Source of the DNA: Cunninghamella blakesleeana
Lineage: Eukaryota > Mucoromycota > Mucoromycetes > Mucorales > Cunninghamellaceae
Assembly: GCA_017871115.1 (NCBI GenBank)
Contig: JAFCIZ010000001.1
Location: 6,508,001 to 6,572,000, forward strand
DNA length: 64,000 nt
Reading direction: 5' to 3'
Within the stretch, counting starts at the first letter, position 1. The number at the start of each line of letters is the position of its first letter. This document shows positions 54,075-64,000 of this stretch, piece by piece. The translations under genes were made by a program, and so were the position numbers. Below the pieces are notes generated by a model that ran no database searches, was not told the origin of the DNA, and saw nothing but the letters and a program-made list of their open reading frames with translations.

Positions 54075-55164
54075 TTTTTTTTAGTATTTTGTATTGATGT
54101 ATATGTATGAATGTATGTACGTATATATTATATGAATTCGAAATAAAATGATTAATTTATTTTTAATAAAAAAAAAATCAAGTAGAGAAAAGAAAAACAA
54201 ATTATTTTTGCGTCGGCATTTTAAAATTGATTAATTTTTTTTCTCTTTGACATTAATATATTAAATTTATATAGTATAATAATAAGAAATGGTATATTTT
54301 TTTTTTATTTTATAAAAAAAAATACAACTAATAACAATAATAACAATATAGCATATATATTTGTATATTTTTTTTAAAAAAAAGAAATGAGGTTATGTTT
54401 TGATTTTTTAAAAAAGCATTTTATAATTTCAAGGACTGGTTTCTTTTTCATTTTCCGAAAGAAGCGCGACAAAAAAATAATAAAACAAATTTTTTTACAA
54501 TCTCTTCTTTTTCTTTTGATACATAAAAAAGAGTATTTTTTTATCTTTGTATTTTATTTTTTTTGGAATGTTATAGTTGATGGAATGATAATAACCCCCT
54601 CAAGTCTTTATTTTATTTATTTTTTATAATACCACTATAAGCAAAAAATTCACTTCAACAAAAGGCCTATTTGATATGCTAAAGATGAATTAACTTCTGC
54701 TGAGGATTTTGAGTACATTTATTTTTTGTACAATGATGATGAAGTGAATTATTATTATTAAAAATATTAATAAAAAAAGATGGGTGTGTTTTTATCTATT
54801 TCTTATACATCAATTATATACATGAAAAATGAAAATAAAACAAAAGGATAAGGCATAAATACTCTTTTTTATTCATCATCGTATGAGAATAACCTAGAGG
54901 GTCTAGAATGAAACTTTTTTTTATAATTATTAATTATAAAAAAAGGTGGAATATATGTTAGTTGACTTGATCTTATTTGACGATGGATTTTTTTTATTAT
55001 CTTTTTTTTTTTTAAAAAAAAAAAAGCAATATCTATTTTAATATAATTAATTAATCTAAATGAAAAAATATAAAAGCAATTATCTACAAAAAGGAAATGA
55101 AAATGAAAAAAAAAAACCAAAATAAAACTATGGTAGGTAGAGGGTGATCCATCTATTATTATTA
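54075..55164. other. Intergenic region, about 1.1 kb
   Basis: A/T-rich spacer between the PIK1 stop (-) and the cyclophilin start (-). T/A palindromes occur at about 54368-54383 and 55002-55025. An 80-codon frame at 54387-54629 is Phe/Ile/Lys-rich and looks like chance. Confidence 0.5.
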
Positions 55165-55222
55165 TTACAATACACCCTATATATTAAAATCAAATAAACA
55201 ATTAAATATAAACATATCCCTT

Positions 55223-55258
<36 letters not shown>

Positions 55259-58200
55259 TGAGAATAATATTGAAATGTATCATATAATCTTGTAAATAAG
55301 TTACCGCAGCTTGACATGATTAATTTATCAACAAATGCTTCTAATTGAGGCTCTGTCATATGAAATTGAAACCTTTCCCTTAAACGATGAAGGACAATTG
55401 TAGGACCTTGTTGAAAACATGGTAAAGTTGAATCTTGACTCATCATTTCCACCAATAATAAAATATTATCACCATATTTACGGATTGCTTTAAAGGCTAG
55501 TTTCATTAACTTTCTATATTGATTAAATAAGTCACTATGCATACCACCAAGAATATCAACATATTCTTGTGATAATTTAAATGGTGCCATTTCAAATCCT
55601 ACAGACCCTGGAGAATTAGACAACACAAACCCATAATCAATATCTATTATCGTGTTGTTATCAATACATAATATAATATATAAAAAAATTTATTTGGATG
55701 GGTAAGTATTTCTTTGTTTTCCAATATGCAGATCTTTTTCCTTTTTTTAATTATTTCACTTTACGAATAAGGTGACCTTGATCATCGATTAATAAATTGC
55801 CATTATGCCTATTTAAAAAAAAAAAAAAAAACAAATCAGGTTTTTTAAAAGTAAACAAATAAATAAGATTAGAGTTAATATTTTTGCCTTTGAACTCGTT
55901 CCCAAAAAAATAAATATATATATGTATATAAAATAAAAAGGTAAAAAATTACTCATTTATCCAAATGAAAAAAAAAAATTATCACAAGGCCCTCTTTTTT
56001 TTTTTTCCTTGTGTTATTTACCTATCCTTGATTTGTAATATGTAACATGCAATTGAATAACCAACCAAACTTTTCATGAATGCGTCCTGCGCTGCCTTAT
56101 ATGATGATGAGTTCGTGGGCCCCCATCTCTATAAATACAAATACAAATATATAAGAAAATATAGGATATCATTATATATATATATATTCTATTTTAAAAA
56201 TACCTCTTCAAAAAAGTCCCGTAAGGTATATCCCGATTTATTCATTTTTCCCTGTTTGGTATATGCATTCTTTTTAATGGAATGAACAGACATGGTATTT
56301 CGAATAGTCTCAATTAATCCCGAATTATCTGATGTAACTAAAACACGATAACTATATACATAAAAGAAAAATAAAAAAAAAGTAATAGTAAAAATAAAAT
56401 AGGAAGTCTTTTAGTAACAATAGTAAATTATTTTTAATACTTTTTTTTTTTTTAAAAAAAAAACCCTAACATCATCTCTTCCCTTAAAAATAGTATAATA
56501 TTACGTTATATATAGTAATAATAAAAAAAGACTTACTATTTTACCCAGGCATCAACACCTGCATCTTGCCATATTTTTTGCATTTCACGAATTAATTGAA
56601 TAGCGAATTGTTCTTGTCTTAAATCCGCCCCTTGTTTTACAATTACTGATATTAATTGCCAATTAGGTAAGTGTCCATAAGGGGAATTCTTTCTTATTCT
56701 TTCTATTTTCACTTCCCAATCTTCAGAAAATACAATGGCTAAAAATAATAAAAAATAAAAATAATAACAATAATATTAATAATTAATAAATTAATAAATT
56801 AATAAATAATTTGTTTATAATGAATAGACTATCACTTTACCACTTGGATCATCATTGTTAATCATGGCAAGCTGTTGCTCACTCTGTATTTCTTGGTCAT
56901 CTTTTAATAAATTGTTATCAGATGATTGTTGCTGTATAAATGTATTTTCCATTAATGTAGATGATGATGATTTTTCATTATTATTACTTGTAAGAGTAGG
57001 TGTAGATCCTAACCGTTGCTCTTCTAAAGATATCATTTGGTCAATAATACGTTGTCTAATAGCATGAACCATGACCTGCGAGGGATCATTGACATCTTGT
57101 TGTTGTAATTGAGCAAGCATCACGGCAGCTGTACGCATTCGACGAGAAAAATCTGATAAGGATGCGTCATCTGAGTCTGTTGATAAGGAAGTTGTAGCAG
57201 GAGCAGTAGCAGTATCATCATCTATTATATCTGTTCCATTATTCATAATTCCTAATCCATTCTTTAATAATGATGATTTTGCTTTTTTATGAATGATTCC
57301 CAAATCCATTGCATCATCATCATCGTCATTATTATTGTTATTTTCATCCTCTAATTCCATCTCTTTATCCACTTGATGCCCATGATGAGTATATCCTTCT
57401 AATGGTTGATCACAAGTTAATAATTGTACATCTGATTCATTTGAATTTATTTTCATCTTTTCAGGTTCTAAACACATGGCGTCATCCAATACTTCAATCA
57501 TTAATAAATAAGGTGCCTATTATATATATATATATATATATGATCATTAGTTTATTTATAATTAAAATTACTATTATATATATATATGTCCTGAAATCCT
57601 TTCTCTTAATTATTATTATTACCCTTTCAGCAGAATTTAATACCACAGCATCTGATGGACTAACACGTATAACACGATGATGGAATGGTGAACAACTCCC
57701 AGAACACCATAATGGTAAACAAATTTCGGCGGGTAAATTATGATTCAATAAACTAAGTTCAGCATGAAGAGCACTAACCCGAGCATGTTTTGGTACTGCA
57801 ACTAAACGCTCTGCAATATCTGATAAAGCAATTAAAAATTGCATTTCTGATCTAAAATAGCCTGATTTAATCCATTGTTGTTGTATATCGTTTTCTTTTG
57901 TTACCAAACATGGGCTGTGATGATGTTCTTCAAAAGATAACCTGGGTGATGTGGCATTAGAATCCAATATAGGTACTTCTTGACCAAAAGCTAAGTCTTG
58001 AGTAGGTGATGATAATACACTTGGAGTAACTGATGATTTTTGCTGTTTGTGAGTCAAATAAGATGTTGTAGAAGAAGAAACTGAAAGAGGAGCAGGGGTA
58101 GGTGGGTGGTTTAATGGTACAGAAGATGTCCCCATAATTTTTGTATGTAAATCCAATTCATCATTAAATTCATCTGTTAAACGTTGGTGATGTATTCGTT

Positions 58201-59331
58201 GTAAAGGTTTTGATTGTGGCCATTTTTTATGTTTTGTGAAATAATTAGATAATGAAAAAGCTTTTCCATCATGTAGATCTTCTAATGATACAGAAAATGA
58301 AAATGGTTTCGTAGATATTGCTGGTGGTGTTTGTGGGCGGTCATCATATATTGAAGAAGGAGATAAAGAATCAGATCTTTGATATTGTTGCGCAAGTATA
58401 GGTTGTGATAGAGTTCTTTGTAACTGTGTATATTTTAATATATTACTTTCAACATTATTACTGTTATTATTATTATGATGATCCATGATTACTGATGTTG
58501 CTGTTGGTGTGGTAGTGGTATCTGCTGTCGTTTCACTATTATTACTGTTATATATTCTTCCTTGCAAAGTAGCTAATCCACCAATATGGTTACTGATAAC
58601 TGGTAAAACTGAAGATAATATCGCCCCCATACCAATCATAGCTGCCCCAGAATTATTTTTAGAATCAACGGTTGATAAATCAATTTCATCCTCATTATCT
58701 TGACTATTTTTTTGTTGATATAATTCTATATCAGGATCAATTAAAAGTACAGATTGACATTTATGAAGGGTCCTTTGACATGCTTGATACATAGGTGATG
58801 AAGGTTGTTGGGACCAATCTGTCATATAAGCTTGTAAATACCAAATACTCTATTTTTTTTTTTATTTTTTTTTTCACATGTCATACCAAGAAAATAAAAA
58901 TTAGAAAATTAACGTTCAGCTATCGAAATTAACTTTAAAAATATAGAATAAAATAAAACACAAAAAGTCTTACCATGACAGCAAAATGAGGAGATTGTTT
59001 TCCTAAATCAATCAAAGTATCTTCTAAAACTGCATTTATCGAAGGACAAGTAATTAAAAGGTGACTATATAATAATAAAGATAAATAGGATAGTATATTA
59101 TTAAATAGAATTCATAAACCTTTTTTTTTTTTTTTTTTTCAAAGTATATTGCTTTTTTTACATAAGTTGAGGTAAAAAAAATTCTATTTCTACCAAAGGA
59201 AACTTTTTCAAAGCATCGCACAAATAACGTTGTATTCCAATATTATCAGAATATTTAAATAAGTAAGATATAGCTATCCAGGTATTGAAGTACTCTGAAT
59301 TAAATAAGCGTAGTAATAAATCATTTGCCAT
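55165..59331 (-). CDS. PIK1: Phosphatidylinositol 4-kinase, Pik1/PI4KB type
   Basis: Makes PI4P at the Golgi, needed for secretion. Starts at ATG 59331 (MANDLLLRLFNSEYF). Exons 59331-59162, 59064-58974, 58849-57623, 57516-56841 and the one starting at 56738 join in phase. The N-terminus carries the helical LKU-like region (IQRYLCDALKKFPLVEIEFF). A long Ser/Thr-rich middle follows, then the lipid kinase: APYLLMIEVLDD, GADLRQEQFAIQLI, WVKYYRVLVTSDNSGLIETI, the catalytic loop KDRHNGNLLID, the activation motif DIDYGFVLSNSPGSVGFEMA, and RLRERFQFHMTEPQLEAFVD. The last coding exon is only 12 nt (55165-55176), adding GVL and the stop after FQYYSQ, as in the family's usual ending. The preceding intron includes a run of about 35 T on the + strand. 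Confidence 0.93.
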
Positions 59332-59862
59332 GATAAAAAAAGGTTGATTCTATTGACTGTATATCTTTTATGTATATCTTCTTTTTATAAAATAGAGACA
59401 CTTTATCGATATATATAAAGATATATATATATATATATATATTGGAAAGAATGAAGTAGTAGGATGATTAAAATATATATGTATTTTTGTATGATAAAAA
59501 AAAATTCAGGTGAAAGAAAAAAAATTCAAATTTTTTTTCCAAATTTAATTAAGGTATTTAAATTTTCTAACCTCCGGTTTTTTTTTTATTTTATTCGAGC
59601 ACCAATAAATTTTTTTATTTAATTGAAACGTTATCATTCTCTTTTATTTTTTTTAATATTATCAAGTTTTACATTTATTTAACTGTACTTTTTTATTATT
59701 ATTATTATTATAATAATAATAATAATAATATTAATAATAATAAAAAGAATAATAATAATAAAAAGAATAATAATAATATATATATATATATTATATATAT
59801 ATATTCTTATAAAATAAAATAAAAATATAAAAAATAAAGACGTATTACTATTACTATTATTA
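59332..59862. other. Intergenic spacer upstream of PIK1
   Basis: 531 bases between the homeobox stop and the PIK1 ATG, both on the - strand. Holds (TA)n near 59427-59442 and 59777-59804, AAT tracts near 59695-59775, and a CCAAT sequence in GAGCACCAATAAA near 59599. No gene seen. Confidence 0.5.
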
Positions 59863-60912
59863 TTATGGGGGAGGACGCGTAAAGTCAAAGGAAGTATAAA
59901 GATCAATAGCTGATTTGGGCCTTTTTTTAACATGATGATCAGGTACAGAACCTTGTAAAGATAAATTTTGAAAACCTTGCTGTAAGTTATGGTGTCTTGG
60001 AATTATGGGTTTGACAAATGGTGGTGTAGGTGGTGGAACGGGAATATGAGGAGAACCTATTGGAGTATTATTATTAGTATTGTTATTACCATTATTATTA
60101 TTATTGCTATTTGTATTAGTAGTAGACGTGGAGGGAGAGGTAGCGGAGTTATATGGAGGCATGGGTGCTATAGGCTGTAAAGATAATGGGGTTGGAGGAG
60201 GAGGGTGTCGATTTAATAATAATTGCGAAGAAGGATCGGATTGCGATATCGAAGCTCTCCTTGGAGGAGTTTGCGAGCTATAAATGGATGATCCTCTTGT
60301 TGTGGCGTACCCTAAATTATTACTATCCGCCCAAATAGGTGGAGGTTGTTGGTGGTAATATTGTGATAATGATGATATGGTGGATTGATTTGAATTGGCT
60401 AATGCTATAGCGGTTGCTCTTGCTCTACTTGCTTTTGCTCGACGATTTTGAAACCATACCTTTTATTATCATTTTATTTAATGTGTCATTTTCATTAATA
60501 TTAATAATAAAATATAAAAAAAAAAAAAAAAGTTAAACATTAAAAAAATTTTTTATACCCTTTTTTATCATCATCGCTATTAATATTTAAATCACTTTAC
60601 TTGTACTTCACGTTTTGTCATATCTAATTCTTCTGCAAGCTGTTCTCTAACTTCTGAACTTGGGGTATCTGTTTGTTGATAAACTGCCATCAATCGATTA
60701 AATTGTTGGGTAGATGTTCTTTTTCTTTTTGGTTTTGGTACTTCTTCAGTGACAAAACCTGGCCATGTCTTTCTATTCTCTCTTTTTTCTTCAGGTGTCA
60801 AAGGCCTACTTGACGGTAAAATAGGATCAATGCTATCGTCATTTAATAATGCTGATATGGATAATGAATTTCTTCTACTGTTACTACTTGAATCATATTC
60901 ATCAGATTCCAT
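59863..60912 (-). CDS. Homeobox (homeodomain) transcription factor
   Basis: A nuclear DNA-binding protein of 302 residues in two exons, 60912-60601 and 60459-59863, in phase. The homeodomain follows a basic lead KPKRKRTSTQQFNRLMAVYQ; helix 2 is EVREQLAEELD; the recognition helix is built across the intron: REVQ joined to VWFQNRRAKASRA. The Trp, Phe, Asn and Arg that define helix 3 (WFQNRR) are all present. The intron sits between Gln and Val just before WFQNRR. The N-terminus is Ser-rich with an acidic patch; the C-terminal 180 residues are Pro/Ser/Asn/Thr-rich with PPPPTPLSL and VPPPTPPFV segments. It belongs to the typical 60-residue class, not the TALE class, since no three-residue loop insertion is seen. 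Target genes are unknown. Confidence 0.92.
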
Positions 60913-61535
60913 CGTATTATTACTAATAATAATATTATATATATATATAATTGTAATTATACAACTATTATTAATAAATAATAATAATTTTTTTATATAA
61001 TAAAGTAAAAAAAAAAATTGATTTATTCTTCTGAAGGAGAAAAAATAAAAATAAAAAAAATAATAACAATGAAAGGGAAAGAAAAAAAAAATATTTAATA
61101 AAAACTAATATATAAGAAAGAAAGAAAAAATAAAATGGAATTGTATTGAGACCCTTGACATAGCACTTTGTATCTTTATAATGATTGAATTGGTTTTAAA
61201 CTATTTAACTGAGTTTAAACCGATTAAAAAACGCATAGACTTGAAAATAGATTTAGCAAATCAAAAGAAAATCAAAAATCAAAAATAAAATAGCATTGTA
61301 ATATGAAAGTGGAATCACCTGGCAATTAACATATTTATAGTTTTTTAAGAAACGAATAACAATAGGTCAATTAATAACGTGATTTTTGCATTATAAAAAG
61401 GTAAAACACCGATACCATTTTATTTTTATTTTATTAATTTCTCTCCTTAATTTAATTTCGTTTGTTTTTATTTTTATTATCTTTTCGTTTTTATTCTTTT
61501 TTTTCTCATTTTCGATTTTTTTTTTTTTTTTTTTC
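60913..61535. promoter_or_regulatory. Divergent promoter region with GTTTAAAC-type inverted repeat
   Basis: 623 bases between the homeobox gene (-) and the small membrane protein gene (+). An imperfect inverted repeat, GGTTTTAAAC at 61192-61201 and GTTTAAACC at 61213-61221, flanks an 11-base spacer, about 280 bases from the homeobox ATG. A T/C-rich leader (about 61435-61534) runs into the + gene. Confidence 0.45.
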
Positions 61536-61748
61536 ATGCCTTACGACTTGGAATATAATGAGCCTATGTCAAGAAACCATGGTTTAGAATCCTTGCATCA
61601 AGGTCGAAAACAACTTCTTTTTATTATTTTGGCTATTCTATGTATATCATGTATAATAATAAGTTATCAAGTTTCAAGCGGAAATAAAGCACCATGTCCT
61701 CCATATATTTGGATTCCTTTTTGTAATAGAGAAGAATACATTGTATAG
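61536..61748 (+). CDS. Small single-pass membrane protein, 70 residues, hypothetical
   Basis: Not recognised. I start at ATG 61536 (MPYDLEYNEPMSRNHGL), which follows a long T run typical of 5' leaders here; extending the frame upstream adds only Phe/Ile-rich translation of that T run. The protein has a short polar N-terminus, a basic flank (HQGRKQ), one strong membrane helix LLFIILAILCISCIIISYQV, then a short tail SGNKAPCPPYIWIPFCNREE with two Cys. The Pro/Cys-containing tail is unlike random A/T translation and suggests a real gene. Topology is probably N-in, C-out by the positive-inside rule. It may be a lineage-specific small membrane protein. Confidence 0.55.
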   Translation: MPYDLEYNEPMSRNHGLESLHQGRKQLLFIILAILCISCIIISYQVSSGNKAPCPPYIWIPFCNREEYIV

Positions 61749-62821
61749 TTTTATTTTCTTTATCAATTCCTCTATTTTAGCTTAAAAAAGAAAAAAAAAA
61801 ACTAACCTATTTAAACTTCCGCTACTTTTTTGCTTTTATATATATGTTGTTAAATGATAATATAAATAATATGTACATCTAATCTCTGTAAAAATTTTAA
61901 TAACTAGTTAATTTTTAAATTATATATTAAAAATAAAAATTGATAACCACGAATAGAATGAATTAATCCATGTTTTATTTTTTAGTTTATGAATAGATGA
62001 CAATTTCAACATAATTTACTTACTTGAGTATGTATTATTTATATATATATATGTGTGTGTGTGGTTTAGACGACCATTACAATATCAATCAATGATATCA
62101 TTGTACATTAAATGAACCTATTTAGTACAATTTATGCTATTATTTTTTTTAATTGAATTTTGATACTATTGTTTCTGAATATTGATATCATTGTTGTTTG
62201 GTTGAGTTTTTAGCTCCAAAAAAAAAGAAGAAAAGAAGTAAATTAAATAAAAAACTGTTGCATATGATTTAAATGAAAATGAATTCATGGGTGTACGTAT
62301 TTTGAATTTGGTTTTGATTTTTTTTAGAAAAAAATGCAAGCTAATATTGATTATATAAAGTTTTATTAAAAAGAATAATTGTTTGATAATCGTTGTATAC
62401 AAGCATGTAATAAAAAAGAGACTCTCTTATTTATTTTCTAAAATATAAAAAGTTTAAATATTTTATAGAAATATGTGTATGAGTAGATAAAAAAAAACTC
62501 CATATAAACTTGAAGTTGGTAGATCAATCTTGCAAAACATTTATATATATTAAATTATAATGCTATACCCAATAATAGTGGATCTACTGATATAGCTGTT
62601 ATAATATATGAATAATACGTGATATTACAGCTGTTTATATTACAAGAACAGAAAAAAAAAATAGCTTTGTCCATTTAATTTTAAAATGGAGTAAAAAGGT
62701 AAAAAATATTTTTAAACCCCGTATTTTTTTTAATTATGGAGCAAAATTTTTTTTCTTATTACTTTGGCTATTTTTTATTTTATTTATTTTTTTGTACTTA
62801 ATATTTATTATTAATATATTA
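61749..62821. other. Intergenic region, about 1.1 kb
   Basis: A/T-rich spacer between two + genes. It contains a short (TA)n(TG)n tract near 62040-62062. ATCAATGATATCATTG near 62088-62103 includes the self-complementary CAATGATATCATTG. I saw nothing coding. An upstream exon of the next gene could hide here. Confidence 0.4.
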
Positions 62822-63029
62822 ATGGTATATAATATAGTCTCCAAAAAATATAATGAGAATGATGAAAACTCTGAAATCATTACCAATACCAGTTTTACCA
62901 AATCTTCTTCTTCAACCACTTCAAGATCAGCTTCTTTATTAAATTCATATTATAAAAGCAAACCTTTGTTAAGAAATACTACATCTTTTCTTAAACCTTC
63001 ATTGTTAAATTTAAAAAATAATAATGAAT

Positions 63030-63064
<35 letters not shown>

Positions 63065-64000
63065 AATAATACAAGAAACTCACGTTTACTTGGAATACCT
63101 TCTCAAAATTCAATAGCAACAAATAAAAATAAAAAACCAAAGCTACGTGCAAAGGACCAAAATAAGAGCATTGATTCAGTTCCTTCAAATATACCCTCAA
63201 AAAGAAAGAAGCTTAATGAAATAACAAACGTTACAGCCTTATCAGTACATACCACTTGTAAAACAATATCTGATAATCAACTATCAACAAAAGAGCAGCA
63301 ACTAGATGCCATGTATGATAAAAAATTCAAACCCATCATGAAGAACTCTCCAGTTGTAGATCAGGATCAAACATTAGAGAAAGACCATCATCAAATACTA
63401 AACAATACTTGCCAAATAATAGAGAACAAGGATCAGAAAATAAATAAAGATGAATTAAATAATATATATGGTGAATTATCTCGAATGAAATCCGCTCAAC
63501 AAAATATATCAGATATAGCTAAAATGACATATGACCAACTAGACCTTTCAGAAATCGACTACCCGTTAAAACAAAAAAATCCTTTGATAAATAACGAAAA
63601 TTTGATACAACCATTACCGACGAATCAAAGCAATATGATGGAAAATACAAATGCTAATAATAATAATAAGGATGATTATTCAACAATACCTTATTTTAAT
63701 ATAAAATTGGAAACTACAAAAGAATCACCAGCCATTCATTCATTAAGTAATGATTGTTTATATGAAATATTTAAATGTTTTACAACTACAGCCGACTTTT
63801 GTGTGCTTGCAGCCGTATGCCAAAGATGGAACAACATATTAGCTGATCCTTATTTAGTAATATATGCATTTATTTATAAATATACCAAGAGAGAAAGAGA
63901 AAAGAAATAATCTTACAATTTTTTTTTTTTAAATGACAATATATAGTGGCGACAGATCGATTACACATGGGAACAATTCATACATCAACATGATTTAATA
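62822..64000 (+). CDS. F-box protein, 3' end outside window
   Basis: F-box proteins are substrate adaptors for SCF ubiquitin ligases. The first visible exon runs to 63856; the second starts at 63947 and is open at the window edge. Residues up to about 290 are disordered and rich in Asn, Ser and Lys, with a basic stretch KNKKPKLRAKDQNK and PSKRKKLNE that could be a nuclear signal. The F-box lies at its end: IHSLSNDCLYEIFKCFTTTA, then DFCVLAAVCQRWNNILADPY; the intron then joins L to WRQIDYTWEQFIHQHDLI. The L-P-x-E/D start of classical F-boxes is LSNDCLYEIF here, still a good match. Substrate-binding repeats (LRR or other) would follow outside the window. The ATG at 62822 is the first in frame; an upstream 5' exon is possible. 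Confidence 0.82.

Noticed and set aside
54387..54629. 80-codon open frame between PIK1 and the cyclophilin gene
   Set aside because: Phe/Ile/Lys-dominated translation of poly-T and poly-A; no domain content.
56461..56470. AAACCCTAAC as an internal telomere-like repeat
   Set aside because: A single copy inside a PIK1 intron; one telobox-like word is expected by chance.

Overview
The window is a chromosomal segment from an AT-rich fungus. Genes are split by many short introns (roughly 50 to 130 bases, GTAAGT/GTAATA-type donors, TAG acceptors). The protein set is fungal: an Opi1-type repressor, a velvet factor, a type V myosin with DIL domain, a Pik1-type lipid kinase, separase and a Set5-type SET protein. 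Long Asn, Gln and Ser runs, AAT and TA microsatellites and A/T homopolymers are everywhere. The mix suggests an early-diverging fungus, probably Mucoromycota; that placement is inference and no species can be named. I saw no rRNA, tRNA, CRISPR array, insertion sequence or phage gene.

Layout. Positions 1-11568: a tyrosyl-DNA phosphodiesterase running off the left edge (-), an HSL-type alpha/beta hydrolase (+), a 24-exon M16 metalloprotease (+) and a Tctex-type dynein light chain (-). 11827-24519: an orphan 216-residue protein (+) divergent from the dynein light chain, a 28-exon separase (+), and an Opi1-like repressor (-) convergent with it. 25729-37869 (all +): an intronless MFS carrier, a mitochondrial DUF1640/MCUR1-family protein, a class V myosin and a WW-domain protein. 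39125-51255 (all -): an orphan Ser/His-rich protein, a velvet factor with a giant poly-Asn tract, a Set5/SMYD5-like protein and a three-repeat Myb factor. 53130-60912 (all -): an RRM-cyclophilin, a Pik1-type PI 4-kinase and a homeobox factor. 61536-64000 (+): a small membrane protein and an F-box protein running off the right edge.

The genes look like an ordinary housekeeping and regulatory neighbourhood, not a pathway cluster. Loose themes are vesicle and membrane biology (Pik1, myosin V, Opi1, dynein light chain), the cell cycle (separase) and transcription (velvet, Myb, homeobox, Opi1, Set5).

Exon models were built by hand from splice sites and reading-frame continuity. For most smaller genes the exon lengths sum to an exact multiple of three. 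The most useful results are very short coding exons (6, 12, 16, 21, 22, 22 and 34 nt) that hide key domains from plain ORF reading, a relocated start for the mitochondrial protein, a Gly-to-Ser change next to the separase catalytic His, and the poly-Asn tail of the velvet factor. I did not find a convincing, wholly new biological system.
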